Notes under the pieces: model-generated
Seen by the model: only the letters and a program-made list of their open reading frames with translations
What the model was told of the DNA's origin: nothing
Databases searched by the model: none
Shown: piece after piece, positions 42,454 to 52,042 of the stretch
Numbering within the stretch: the first letter of the stretch is position 1
Layout: each line of letters begins with the position of its first letter
Program-made: the position numbers and the translations under genes
Assembly: GCA_015067995.1 (NCBI GenBank)
Contig: SVLJ01000003.1
Location: 1-64,000, forward strand
Source of the DNA: Oscillospiraceae bacterium
GTDB lineage: Bacteria > Bacillota > Clostridia > Oscillospirales > Oscillospiraceae
Direction: 5' to 3'
Length of the DNA stretch: 64,000 nt

Positions 42454-45400
42454 TTACTTCAGGGTGCTGTACCAGCCGATGCCCTGATCCTGCCAGCCGA
42501 CACTGATGAGCATGGCGCGCTCACCTGCGTCGCTGGTGAAGTGCCACGCGCCGCGGACGGCGTTGGGGTTCCAGAGGCGATACTGCGCCACTTCCGTGTC
42601 GGGTGCGGAGTTGAAGGCCACGCCCTCCACGTGCCAGTCACCGGCAGTCTTCTGAGCAATTTCGGCCTCATCCATGGTGTACAGGTGGTCGCCGCTGACG
42701 GGGTTGTACAGACGGTACACCGGTGCACCGATGGCGGGGTAGTTGAAGCCCACGCCCTCATAGTTCCAGCCTTCCGTCACCAGAGTATCCCGCTCCAGCT
42801 CGCTGCCGGTGTAGAAGTGCTCACCGGCGTTGGGGTCGTACATACGGAACATGGGGACGGTGGTGAACTTGGTGTGGATCTCCACGCTGCCCGGAGCGTA
42901 CTCGTGGGTGCCGTCACCGTTGACATCCACGCCGGGGAACTGTGCTTCCACGGTGACAAAGCCTGCATCGGGAGAGTAGAGCACGGTGCCTTCCACATAC
43001 GCCTCGCCCTCATCTTCGGTAATGACGAAGACGGGAGAGACATTCATATTGGAGGATACCATATCCCTCATTTCCAGACCGGGGCCTGCATAGAAGGTGC
43101 AGATGGCCTCGGGGCTGCCGTGGATAGAGGTCAGGGTCTGCGCCGCGGGAGTAACGGTGACTTCCACGGTGGTCTGCACGCTGTCAATACCGCTGACTGC
43201 AGGGGTGAAGATCGCCGTGTAGCTGGCAGTGCCTGCATACAGCAGGGTGTTGGGCTCAGCCCATGCCCATGTGCCGGAGATGGGCGTGTCGCCTGCATTG
43301 GTGACCTTGCCGCCGGTCAAAACGGAAGCAGACAGCTTCCCATTGGGAGCGTAGGTCACATTGGCAGCCGTGGGCTTCTGATCAACGTTGGCTGCGCCGC
43401 TGGAGTACAGACATTCGGAGCAGGTATTGCCGTTCCACTCATGTGCTTCCTGAGGAACCACGACGGCATGGCAGCAGGTATACGCCTTGCTGTGGTGTGT
43501 GGCGGTCTTGGTCCACTCAGCGGTGCCGGTGTGGTTGGAGGGGTTCAGCGCACCGTAGGGATTGCCGCAGGCGGTACAGACGGCCTTTGCGGTACAGGTG
43601 GCAGTGCCGCCGGTGTGGGTGCAGCCGTAACCGCAGTCGGAGCAGACACCGCCGTTCCACTTGTGCTCTTCCTGAGGAACCACGACGGCATGGCAGCAGG
43701 TGTATTCCTTGCTGTGGTGTGTGGCGGTCTTGGTCCACTCGGCGGTGCCGGTGTGGTTGGAGGGGTTCAGCGCACCGTAGGGATTGCCGCAGGCGGTACA
43801 GACGGCCTTTGCGGTACAGGTGGCAGTGCCGCCGGTGTGAGTGCAGCCGTAACCGCAGTCGGAGCAGACACCGCCGTTCCAGTCATGCTCTTCCTGAGGA
43901 ACCACGACGGCATGGCAGCAGGTGTATGCCTTGCTGTGGTGGGTGGCGGTCTTGGTCCACTCAGCGGTGCCGGTGTGGTTGGAGCCGTTCAGCGCACCGT
44001 AGGGGCTGCCGCAGGTGGTACAGACGGCCTTTGCGGTACAGGTGGCAGTGCCGCCGGTGTGAGTGCAGTTGTAGCCGCACTCAGAGCAGACGCCATTGTT
44101 CCACTCATGGATTTCGTTGGGGATGACCACGGCATGGCAGCAGGTATATTCCTTGCTGTGGTGGGTGGCGGTCTTGGTCCACTGGGCGATGCCGCTATGA
44201 TTGGCGGCGTTCAGCGCACCGTAGGGGTTACCGCAGGCGGTACAGACGGCCTTTGCGGTACAGGTGGCGGTGCCGCCGGTGTGGGTGCAGCCGTAACCGC
44301 ACTCGCCGCAGACGCTGCCCGTCCAGTCATGCTCTTCCTGAGGAACCACGACGGCATGGCAGCAGGTGTACTCCTTGCTGTGGTGGGTGGCGGTCTTGAT
44401 CCAGTCGGCCGTGCCGGTGTGGTTGGAGCCGTTCATCGCACCGTAGGGGCTGCCGCAGGTGGTACAGACGGCCTTTGCGGTACAGGTGGCAGTGCCGCCG
44501 GTGTGAGTGCAGTTGTAGCCGCACTCAGAGCAGACGCCATTGTTCCACTCATGGACTTCGTTGGGGATCACCACTGCGTCGCAGCAGGTGTAGGCCTTGC
44601 TATGGGTGTCGGCATCCGCGGTCCACTGGGCGGTGCCGGTGTGGTTGGAAGAATTCAGTTCGCCGTAGCTCTGACCGCATTCGGTACAGACGGCCTGTGC
44701 GGTACAGGTGGCGGTACCGCCGGTATGTGCGCAGTTCCAGGTGATCACAAACTCGTTGCTGGTGGCGACGATCTCATCGCCCACATAGGCCGCGATGCGG
44801 AAGCGATGGGTTGCGTGATCGACGCTTTCAAAATCGTAGTCATCCAGCGCATTTTGGGGCGTCTGCACATCCCACTGATCCCATGCCTCGCCGTCCCAGT
44901 ACTGGATCTCGTTGCTGGTGGGCAGGAAGTTGGTCTCCCATGCGGTGTTGTGTGCCTCGCCTGCCATCACCTCGCCGCCCACGGGCTGGGTGGTGAAGGT
45001 GTAGAGCTCGATCTCGGGAGCGGCGGCGGGATTGCGGAAGGTGTACTGAATGGTGACCTTGTTGTCCTCCACGGTGACGGGGGTGAGATAGCTGATCTGG
45101 CTGCCGTTGACCAGAATGGTGAGGGCGTTGGCATCGGCAAACTGCACCATGTCGACGCCGCCTGCCTGTACGGCGGCCACCACGATCTCCACCTGATAGG
45201 GGATGCCGGACTCGAACACATCGTCCACGGTGCCTTCTTCAACGTCGGTCCACGTCACGCGCTCCACGGTATAGAGGGTGGGATCACCGGAGGTGATGTC
45301 GGTGTCGGGCACTTGGCCGCCCACGGGTGCATCCAGATCGGAGAGGGTGATGGTGGAAACCGTCTGCTCTGCGCAGGTGAAGGTGTAGTAAATACGAGCC

Positions 45401-48400
45401 TCGCTCATATTTGTCCAGCCCTCGTTGATCTCGGCGGTATTGCCGTTGATGGTGGCAGTGGGCAGAGCGTCATGCTCGCTCATATTGCGGAAGCGGAAGC
45501 CGTTGGCGGTATCTGCCACAAGGTTCAGCTGGCAGATATACGTTTCGCCGGGAACAAAGGTATCGGTGGGGAACACATAGTCCCAGTCGCCGGTCCACCA
45601 CTGCATACCGTTTCTGACGCCGTAGGTTTCGTTGTTTTTGGCGGTATTCATATGATAGCCGGTGCCGCGGACAGACCAGTTGTAGTCAGGCTTCTGTCCC
45701 GCAACGGGTGCGGTGACATTTTCCGCGGTGATCTTTTCCACTACGCTGTCCACGCACTCGCCGAAGTTGTATTCCACGGTGATATAGCGGGAAGGATCCT
45801 GCTCATAGGCCTTGATAACATTGGCGGAATAGCCGTTGACGGTGGCGGTCACATTGGGCTGAATGGTGCCCGTGTCGATCAGCGGGAACTCATAGCCCTC
45901 GTTGGTACGGATGTCCACGTAAAGCTTGTAATAGTAGCCCGACATAAAGGAGTGGGTTCCATTGATCTCCCACCAGTCGTCGTTGTCGGAGGACATATAC
46001 CACTGGCGGTAGTCGGTGTAATTGCTGCTGCCGCCCACGGCGTAGTAGGCATCGCTGCCGCAGCCGATGCCGTAGGAGGGAGTGCTGCCCTCCATGGGGG
46101 CGGTGACGGTCAGCTCCACCTGTGGAACGACATTGGGACACGCGCCGAAGTCCACGGACATCACGATGCCCTTTTTGGCATTACCGCCGTGGGCATTGAC
46201 GGTGGCGGTTTTATAGCTGATTTCGGCGCTGGTCAAGGGATCAGCGAACCTCACGCCATTATCAGCAACGAGGGTAACTTCCACGCGGTAGGTTCTGCCC
46301 GCCTCAAAGTGCGGGGCATATGCCAGATTCAGCGCTTCTCCGTTTTCATACCACACGATAGACTCCACCGTGCAGCCCTCGGGCACCCAATACACCTCTT
46401 CGGGATAAACGGTGGCGCTTTCGCCTGCAACGGGAGTCTCGACGTAAATTTCCACTTCAGAAATCTCCGTGTAGACCTCAACATAGCCGTTGATGGTGTC
46501 ACAGGTAGCGGGGTCGGTCTTGACACCGTTGACGGTCATCGCACAACCGTCCATCACATAGTCATCCAGCGTATCGGCGGCATAGCGCCCCAGCTTAATA
46601 CCGTCCGAGGTCATGCCGTAGATGCGCAGACCGCAGTCGTTCCAAACCGTGATGCCGTGGTCTACGGAACCATCACCCGTATCGCGCTCAACATAGAACT
46701 TGCCGTCCCAGATGCTGACGGAAAGGGAACGGTATTCTCCCTCTTCGCCAACAGCCATTGCGCAGATGCCGTCATCACCGCCGTAAACCTCGCCGATGAT
46801 GGTAGCACCGTTCTGAATGCTGACGCTGCCGCGGCGTGCGTTGATACCGTAGCAGTAACCTGTGTGGTAACCGTTGCTACCGCGAACGGTAGCGCCGTCC
46901 ACCGTCAAGTGGCCTCCGTCTACCGTAATGGCACTGTTTACAAAATACAATGTGCCGCCCTCGTAGGTCAGACTTCCGTTACCATGGATATAGAGAGAAG
47001 AATCAGCAGCATCTGTCAATGTCAGCAGCTGAATATAATATTTCAGGTCGTAGTTTCCGGTCAGCGGACATCTGAAAACCGCATTGCCCAAGAGGTTCAA
47101 GTCTTTGTGGCCGCGCACCACGATAGCTGTTCTCGTGATACCGTCGGGTTCTTTTTCTTCATCATGAGGAATCATGGGCAGCATGTCCTCCACATTGCCG
47201 AGAGCAACGTAGCGGATGTCGGGGCTTTCCATGGCGTACTTGAACTCGTCGTAGGAGTAGCAGACCATGGGATAGTAAGAACCGCTGCCCTCGCCGGGCT
47301 TGGGCTGGACGGTGTAGGTGATATACACCTTCAGATGCGTCCCACCGCTGTGTGCCTCGGTTTCAATGTCTACAAAAGAGGCATGGGCCTGTTGATAGTC
47401 GTTCAGCACCAGTGTGGGGCTGTCTGCGAAGCGGCAGGTTGTTTCGTACTCGTCCTTGATGACAAGCTCGAATTCAAGGCGGTATTTTTTGCCCACTTCA
47501 AGGTCGATGGAAGCAATGCTGTCGATTTCTTTCTCCGTCTCCACATCATACCACTCGTAGTAATTCGAAAACCGAATTTCATAGGGTGCATTCTGTTGCG
47601 TATATGAGGTGGTGAAGGGCAGACCGGAGGTACTGTTGTCTCCGCCGCGGATCAGGTAGAAGTCCTCGTTGCCTGCTTTGGTATCCAGGGTAACGGTGTT
47701 GATCGCGTCCAAATCGCTGACGTTGTAGGTATAGGTCACGGTCGCCACCGTGCGGTCATCGGAAAGGCTGACAACGCCGTATTCCTCTTCCCCCTGCATA
47801 CCCTTCTGCGCCAGCAGGTTTTCGGAGAACTTGTAGCCGGGGAGGGCGGTCAGTTCGATCATATGCACATAGGTGTTGCCCGCTTCGAATCGGTTTTTGC
47901 CAGTGGAGGTATCCCATGTGCAGGCATTACCCCAGCTGCCGGTGTTCCATTCCTCGCGGGTGATGGCACAGTTGTTGTAGATCAGCTTAGCGGCGTCGGG
48001 CTGAGCGTCCCCGTCTCTGGGTGTGCCGTAATAGACCATGGACACCTTGTTGATGTCGGGATAAGTACGGTCTCCGGGGATGCGGAAGGTGAATCGGACA
48101 AACATAACAGTGTGGTCATCATTGAAGCCCGTGACCTCATAGTCCCACATGGAGCGCTCCGGCCCCATCAGATGCACGGTGGCATTTTCCGCAAAGGTAT
48201 AGCCGCTATTCGCTTCGAAATAGAAGTAGTCGGTGGTATAGCTGCGGCCTGCCTCAAATTCGTAGCCGCGGTCATAATGGTGGCCGATATTTGCCGAGAT
48301 CAGCACGCCGTTTTCATCCCGCCATTCCGAGCCGTTCCACGTGCGGCTGTAGGGCTCGCCGTCGGGAATGTCAGGCATAAAGTGGCTCACTTCCATGCCG

Positions 48401-49959
48401 GCACGGGGAATGTTTTCCGACGCGATCTTGCCAACGACCTCCGCGATCTCGTTATCGTCCTTGTCACGGAAGATGGCATACAGGAACTTATCGCCGGTGG
48501 CAGTGAAGGAATACTCGGCCTCTCTGGAGATGGTGGCACCCTGCGTGCCCTGCCGCCATTCCACAAAGACATAGCCCGGTGTGGGCGCTGCTTTCACCGT
48601 CACGGCAGTACCCTCGATCGCCGACATCGTTTCGCCCGAACTCGTCCAGTCCACGACCCCCACATTGGTTTCCAGATACACCTGACCGCCGCTGTCCATA
48701 ACACCGTTTGTACCGTCATAAGCATAGGCACCGATGGTGTAGAGCGTGGTGGATGCGGGGCCGGTATAGCGGGGACTCTCGTTGTAAACGCTGTCTCTTG
48801 CATTGCTCGCGGTGGCCTTCACAGCAAAGAACCAGTCCTCGCCGATGGTTGCCACGGAGCTGAAATCAAAATATGTATCCGTCGTCGTCCAGTGGTTATA
48901 GCCGGAACCGCTGGGCTGGTAGAGATAAACAGTATAGCTTTCCGCGCCGTCAACGGCACTCCACCCCGCCATATTGCCGTTCCAATAGAGATTGGAGGGC
49001 GCTTCCAGCTTGCCATAGGGACTGGAATACATGAAATATTCGGTACCGCCATGGGAAGAAACATTGCTGCCTTTGGGACTAAGCGAAACCATGATGGTGC
49101 CGGAGTCTTTTTTATAGGCGTTTAACTTCTCCTGAAGGGAATAGCTGCATTGCGTCAGGCCGTTTTCCGCCATGAAAAGGCCGTCCTTCGTCCAGATGCT
49201 CAGATCGTAAGAGGTAGCACCGGGAACCGAATTCCACAACAGCGTACCGTTTTCGTTCACAGTAAGGATCTGCTGGCTTTCGGCGCGCAGACCGCTGCCG
49301 ACAATATGACCTCTGCGGTAGCTCTCATTGTACTCGCTGGGGCGGTAATCCCCTGTGGAGGTGGCTCTGACGGTAAAATACCAGCCGTCGCTCACACGGG
49401 TGGCCACCTCCGGATAGTTGGTGCAGGCGAAATAGGATGTATCGCCAAGGTCGTAATGGTTGAAGGCACCGCCACTGGGCTGATACAGGTAAATCGTATA
49501 GCCGTCGGCATTGGCAACGTCGTCCCAATCCGGATTGCCATTGACGTCCCAGCGCAGGTTGGTGGGCGCTTCCAGCTTGGGATAGGGGCTGGCATACAGG
49601 AAGTTGGCGCTACCCCCCTGTCCGGAGCCACCCCAGACATTAATGGTCACTTCCACGGTACCGGAGTCCTTTTTGTATCCGTCCAGCATCGCTTCCAGTT
49701 CGTAGCTTGTGACCGTAAGGCCGGTCTCCGACTTGACGAGACCGCCTTTCATCCGAACGTTCAGATCATAAGAGGTCGCGCCGGGGACATCGGTCCACGT
49801 CAGCACGCCGTTGTTGTCCACGGTAAGGGTCAGGTCGCCTGCGGCTACGCTGTCGGCTCTTACTCCATACGGACTTTCTGCCGCCATAGCCGTCACGCTC
49901 AAGCCCAGCACTAAGATAAGGGCAAAGAACAAGCCAATAAGTTTTTGTGTTCGTTTCAT
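42454..49959 (-). CDS. Giant secreted repeat protein (adhesin-like), 2501 aa
   Basis: ATG 49959 (MKRTQKLIGLFFALILVLGL) follows TAAGGAGGAAGATCAGAAT; signal peptide cut near AMAA. The N-terminal quarter has repeats 'LTVDNNGVLTWTDVPGATSYDL', fibronectin-III/Ig-like. The middle contains many beta modules of about 110 residues and a beta-helix-like patch (about 1000-1150, GGHLTVDGATVRGSNG). Residues about 1743-2186 are six 74-residue Cys/His-rich repeats. The last 135 residues are three DUF5648-type units (RMYDPNAGEHFYTGSELERD). No LPxTG sorting motif or C-terminal membrane anchor is visible, so it is secreted or held non-covalently. Ligand unknown. Confidence 0.85.
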   Translation of the reverse strand: MKRTQKLIGLFFALILVLGLSVTAMAAESPYGVRADSVAAGDLTLTVDNNGVLTWTDVPGATSYDLNVRMKGGLVKSETGLTVTSYELEAMLDGYKKDSGTVEVTINVWGGSGQGGSANFLYASPYPKLEAPTNLRWDVNGNPDWDDVANADGYTIYLYQPSGGAFNHYDLGDTSYFACTNYPEVATRVSDGWYFTVRATSTGDYRPSEYNESYRRGHIVGSGLRAESQQILTVNENGTLLWNSVPGATSYDLSIWTKDGLFMAENGLTQCSYSLQEKLNAYKKDSGTIMVSLSPKGSNVSSHGGTEYFMYSSPYGKLEAPSNLYWNGNMAGWSAVDGAESYTVYLYQPSGSGYNHWTTTDTYFDFSSVATIGEDWFFAVKATASNARDSVYNESPRYTGPASTTLYTIGAYAYDGTNGVMDSGGQVYLETNVGVVDWTSSGETMSAIEGTAVTVKAAPTPGYVFVEWRQGTQGATISREAEYSFTATGDKFLYAIFRDKDDNEIAEVVGKIASENIPRAGMEVSHFMPDIPDGEPYSRTWNGSEWRDENGVLISANIGHHYDRGYEFEAGRSYTTDYFYFEANSGYTFAENATVHLMGPERSMWDYEVTGFNDDHTVMFVRFTFRIPGDRTYPDINKVSMVYYGTPRDGDAQPDAAKLIYNNCAITREEWNTGSWGNACTWDTSTGKNRFEAGNTYVHMIELTALPGYKFSENLLAQKGMQGEEEYGVVSLSDDRTVATVTYTYNVSDLDAINTVTLDTKAGNEDFYLIRGGDNSTSGLPFTTSYTQQNAPYEIRFSNYYEWYDVETEKEIDSIASIDLEVGKKYRLEFELVIKDEYETTCRFADSPTLVLNDYQQAHASFVDIETEAHSGGTHLKVYITYTVQPKPGEGSGSYYPMVCYSYDEFKYAMESPDIRYVALGNVEDMLPMIPHDEEKEPDGITRTAIVVRGHKDLNLLGNAVFRCPLTGNYDLKYYIQLLTLTDAADSSLYIHGNGSLTYEGGTLYFVNSAITVDGGHLTVDGATVRGSNGYHTGYCYGINARRGSVSIQNGATIIGEVYGGDDGICAMAVGEEGEYRSLSVSIWDGKFYVERDTGDGSVDHGITVWNDCGLRIYGMTSDGIKLGRYAADTLDDYVMDGCAMTVNGVKTDPATCDTINGYVEVYTEISEVEIYVETPVAGESATVYPEEVYWVPEGCTVESIVWYENGEALNLAYAPHFEAGRTYRVEVTLVADNGVRFADPLTSAEISYKTATVNAHGGNAKKGIVMSVDFGACPNVVPQVELTVTAPMEGSTPSYGIGCGSDAYYAVGGSSNYTDYRQWYMSSDNDDWWEINGTHSFMSGYYYKLYVDIRTNEGYEFPLIDTGTIQPNVTATVNGYSANVIKAYEQDPSRYITVEYNFGECVDSVVEKITAENVTAPVAGQKPDYNWSVRGTGYHMNTAKNNETYGVRNGMQWWTGDWDYVFPTDTFVPGETYICQLNLVADTANGFRFRNMSEHDALPTATINGNTAEINEGWTNMSEARIYYTFTCAEQTVSTITLSDLDAPVGGQVPDTDITSGDPTLYTVERVTWTDVEEGTVDDVFESGIPYQVEIVVAAVQAGGVDMVQFADANALTILVNGSQISYLTPVTVEDNKVTIQYTFRNPAAAPEIELYTFTTQPVGGEVMAGEAHNTAWETNFLPTSNEIQYWDGEAWDQWDVQTPQNALDDYDFESVDHATHRFRIAAYVGDEIVATSNEFVITWNCAHTGGTATCTAQAVCTECGQSYGELNSSNHTGTAQWTADADTHSKAYTCCDAVVIPNEVHEWNNGVCSECGYNCTHTGGTATCTAKAVCTTCGSPYGAMNGSNHTGTADWIKTATHHSKEYTCCHAVVVPQEEHDWTGSVCGECGYGCTHTGGTATCTAKAVCTACGNPYGALNAANHSGIAQWTKTATHHSKEYTCCHAVVIPNEIHEWNNGVCSECGYNCTHTGGTATCTAKAVCTTCGSPYGALNGSNHTGTAEWTKTATHHSKAYTCCHAVVVPQEEHDWNGGVCSDCGYGCTHTGGTATCTAKAVCTACGNPYGALNPSNHTGTAEWTKTATHHSKEYTCCHAVVVPQEEHKWNGGVCSDCGYGCTHTGGTATCTAKAVCTACGNPYGALNPSNHTGTAEWTKTATHHSKAYTCCHAVVVPQEAHEWNGNTCSECLYSSGAANVDQKPTAANVTYAPNGKLSASVLTGGKVTNAGDTPISGTWAWAEPNTLLYAGTASYTAIFTPAVSGIDSVQTTVEVTVTPAAQTLTSIHGSPEAICTFYAGPGLEMRDMVSSNMNVSPVFVITEDEGEAYVEGTVLYSPDAGFVTVEAQFPGVDVNGDGTHEYAPGSVEIHTKFTTVPMFRMYDPNAGEHFYTGSELERDTLVTEGWNYEGVGFNYPAIGAPVYRLYNPVSGDHLYTMDEAEIAQKTAGDWHVEGVAFNSAPDTEVAQYRLWNPNAVRGAWHFTSDAGERAMLISVGWQDQGIGWYSTLK
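43402..44733 (-). repeat. Six 222-bp tandem repeats encoding Cys/His-rich modules
   Basis: Each unit is 74 codons: CTHTGGTATCTAKAVCTACG, then ATHHSKEYTCCHAVV and a closing CxxCGY. Copies 2-6 differ at few positions; copy 1 is more diverged. Four to six Cys and several His per unit suggest metal binding or disulfides. Confidence 0.93.
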
Positions 49960-49988
49960 ATTCTGATCTTCCTCCTTATTCAGGTGTT

Positions 49989-50246
49989 TTACAAAAGGGA
50001 TTTCCCGCATTCCGGACAGTACCGTGACCCGGGCGAGAGCACCGTGTCACAGTCCGGGCAGCAGGTGTGCTGCTGCTTGTAGCGGTCGTACAGCGTTTCG
50101 CCGGACAGTTTTGCCTTACAGTCCGGACAGGAGCCGGCTTTCCCGCGAACCATCCGGCCGCAGTTGGCGCACACCTTCGTTTTCTTCATCACATTGGGGC
50201 CAAAGCCGAATTCCTCCAATGTGCGGTATCGCATCAGCTGGGTCAT
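49989..50246 (-). CDS. Zinc-ribbon protein, 85 aa
   Basis: Two or three Cys pairs: KVCANCGRMV, SCPDCKAK, CCPDCDTVL and RYCPECGKSLL, i.e. paired zinc ribbons. The start ATG 50246 overlaps the stop of the preceding gene by ATGA. Small, cytoplasmic, no enzymatic motif. It lies 30 bp upstream of the giant repeat protein, so it may be co-transcribed with it. Function unknown. Confidence 0.8.
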   Translation of the reverse strand: MTQLMRYRTLEEFGFGPNVMKKTKVCANCGRMVRGKAGSCPDCKAKLSGETLYDRYKQQHTCCPDCDTVLSPGSRYCPECGKSLL

Positions 50247-50611
50247 GCGCCTGCCCTCCCTTCATAAAAGAGCGGCTTGCCGCAGGCGGGACAGGTCTTG
50301 CCGTGGGTATGGAGCTTCACGCCGCAATGCTTGCAGTATCTTGGCAGCGCTTCGTACGGGGCACAGTCCACACACTCCAGAACCTCCGCATTGAACATGG
50401 CGTCCGAGACCCACCTGCCGCACCTGTGGCAGACGTTGAAATGCTGCTTTCCTTCACGGTCCCACGCAAGCGCCAGCGCCTGCTCCGGCGTGTCTGCCCG
50501 GTACGGCCCGGTGGTACACACATGCGCGCCGGACAGGTGGCAGTAAAACCGGTATCGGATGCCTCCGGCATCGGCGATGCACTTGTAGGGAGCGGTTTTT
50601 ACGTCAGTCAT
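50243..50611 (-). CDS. Zinc-ribbon protein, 122 aa
   Basis: ATG 50611 (MTDVKTAPYKCIADAGGIRY) follows GAAAGGTGT. Cys/His pairs: HVCTTG..., VCHRCGRWVSD, LECVDC, RYCKHCGVKLHTHGKTCPAC. The N-terminal half (RYRFYCHLSGAHVCTT) is not recognised. It overlaps the next zinc-ribbon gene by 4 bases (ATGA), so the two are coupled, and it is divergent from the LuxR-type regulator. Confidence 0.8.
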   Translation of the reverse strand: MTDVKTAPYKCIADAGGIRYRFYCHLSGAHVCTTGPYRADTPEQALALAWDREGKQHFNVCHRCGRWVSDAMFNAEVLECVDCAPYEALPRYCKHCGVKLHTHGKTCPACGKPLFYEGRAGA

Positions 50612-50662
50612 ACACCTTTCTGTCCCCCTTTCGCGCCCCCCCTCTTGCGGAGGAACGCACAC

Positions 50663-50691
50663 TTGATTCGATCCAGACTTTGTGATATTCT
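50663..50691 (+). promoter_or_regulatory. Candidate promoter of the LuxR-type regulator gene
   Basis: TTGATT (50663-50668), 17-base spacer, TATTCT (50686-50691), giving a leader of about 180 nt. Confidence 0.5.
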
Positions 50692-50769
50692 GAAGATATG
50701 GAATGGCAAGGGCCATACCCTCCTTCGGTATACCTGCATACCATTGTATATGCACCTTTCCTTCCTGTC

Positions 50770-50829
50770 CCCACACCTTTGGTGTGGGATGGGAGAAAAG
50801 TTTCCGAAAAAGTGTGGGAAAAAGTGTGG
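50770..50829. promoter_or_regulatory. GTGTGG box cluster in the leader of the LuxR-type gene
   Basis: Inverted repeat CCCACACC-TTT-GGTGTGGG (50770-50788), then two tandem 12-base units GAAAAAGTGTGG (50806-50829). Possible operator for autoregulation, or an RNA structure in the leader. Confidence 0.45.
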
Positions 50830-50875
50830 GTTGACCACCCACGGCCCCCCAAAATCGTCGGTCGAGGGAAAACCT

Positions 50876-51958
50876 ATGAAAAAAGTGCTGACAACCATGC
50901 CTCTTCTGCTGCTGCCGCTCTGTCTGTCCGGCTGCAGCAGGGTGGGAGACAAGGACGCGAGTCTGTCCATCATATACGCGGCTACGGTGGCACTGGCGCT
51001 TACGGTGCTGGTGTGCTATTGCCGGCAGATCCGGGATAAGAACTGCTGGTTCGTGCTGCTGTTTTCCTCCGTTCCGGTGGTCAACGCGGGATATTTCTGG
51101 ATGTCGGTGTCGGCATCGCTGGAACAGGCGCTGATGGCCAACCGCGTGGCGTATCTGGGCTCCGTGCTGCTGCCGCTGTCCATGCTGATGATCATTCTGA
51201 ACGTCACCAACACCCGGTACGGCAAGTGGCTGCCCCGCATCCTGTTCGCCATCGCGGCGGTGGTGTTTTTCGTTGTCGCAAGCCCCGGTATTCTGGACAT
51301 CTATTACCGGGAGGTCTCCTTTGAGATCCGGAACGGCGTGTCTACGCTGGTGAAGGTCTACGGGCCGCTGCACCCCATGTACCTGTTCTATCTGCTGGGA
51401 TATTTCGGCGCCATGGTGGCGGTCATCATCCGCGCGTCGGCGAAACGGCAGATGGACTCCACGGCCCATGCGGTGGTGCTTGCCATTGCGGTGTTTGTCA
51501 ATATCGGCGTGTGGTTCATCGAGCAGCTGAGCCGCATTGACTTTGAGATGCTCTCCGTGTCCTATATCATCAGCGAGCTGTTCCTGCTGGGCGCGCACCT
51601 GATGGAGCGGGAGACCAGACGGCTGCAGAAGCTTGTCATGGACGCGCAGGCCATGCCGGAGATCCCGGCTGCCGCCGCCGCGCCCGCCGCAGCCGCCCCT
51701 GATCGCCATGAGCTGTTCATTTCCGGCCTGCAGGAGCTGACCCAGACGGAAAAAATCATTTACGAGGCCTACATCGCCCACGTCACCACCAAGGAGATCA
51801 TGGCCACGCTGAACATCAAGGAAAACACGCTGAAATTCCACAACAAGAACCTTTACAGCAAGCTGGGCGTCTCCTCCCGCAAGGAGCTGGTGGAGATCTA
51901 CAGGCAGCTCAAGGCCATCGGAGAGTGCGGAGAGAGCCAGACCCATGCGGTGAGGTGA
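50876..51958 (+). CDS. Seven-helix membrane sensor fused to LuxR DNA-binding domain
   Basis: 360 residues; ATG 50876 (MKKVLTTMPLLLLPLCLSGC). Residues about 30-240 contain about seven membrane helices resembling the histidine-kinase 7TM sensor domain. An Ala/Pro linker leads to a LuxR helix-turn-helix (TQTEKIIYEAYIAHVTTKEI, MATLNIKENTLKFHNKNLYS, KLGVSSRKELVEIY, about 290-345). No kinase domain is present, so it signals directly to DNA as a one-component system. It is divergent from the zinc-ribbon/giant-protein genes, its likely targets (inference). Confidence 0.85.
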   Translation: MKKVLTTMPLLLLPLCLSGCSRVGDKDASLSIIYAATVALALTVLVCYCRQIRDKNCWFVLLFSSVPVVNAGYFWMSVSASLEQALMANRVAYLGSVLLPLSMLMIILNVTNTRYGKWLPRILFAIAAVVFFVVASPGILDIYYREVSFEIRNGVSTLVKVYGPLHPMYLFYLLGYFGAMVAVIIRASAKRQMDSTAHAVVLAIAVFVNIGVWFIEQLSRIDFEMLSVSYIISELFLLGAHLMERETRRLQKLVMDAQAMPEIPAAAAAPAAAAPDRHELFISGLQELTQTEKIIYEAYIAHVTTKEIMATLNIKENTLKFHNKNLYSKLGVSSRKELVEIYRQLKAIGECGESQTHAVR

Positions 51959-51990
51959 CATTCGCACCGGAGGGGCGTCATTGCATACAA

Positions 51991-52022
51991 AAAGAGGAAG
52001 CCGAATGTTCGGCTTCCTCTTT
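51991..52022. terminator. Bidirectional terminator
   Basis: AAAGAGGAAGCCGAA (51991-52005) pairs with 52008-52022; A- and T-runs on both sides. Confidence 0.85.
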
Positions 52023-52042
52023 TCTCTTGCTGTGTATGCCAA

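Noticed and set aside
21629-44733. Identical 222-bp period in lipoprotein 3 and in the giant protein
   Set aside because: The encoded sequences are unrelated (YD-type versus Cys/His-rich), so the shared length is treated as coincidence.
42178-47607. 1809-codon open frame on the plus strand
   Set aside because: It is antisense to the giant repeat protein, starts inside the ferritin stop region, covers the rubredoxin gene in another frame and has no family motif; it is a mirror of the codon bias of the minus-strand gene.
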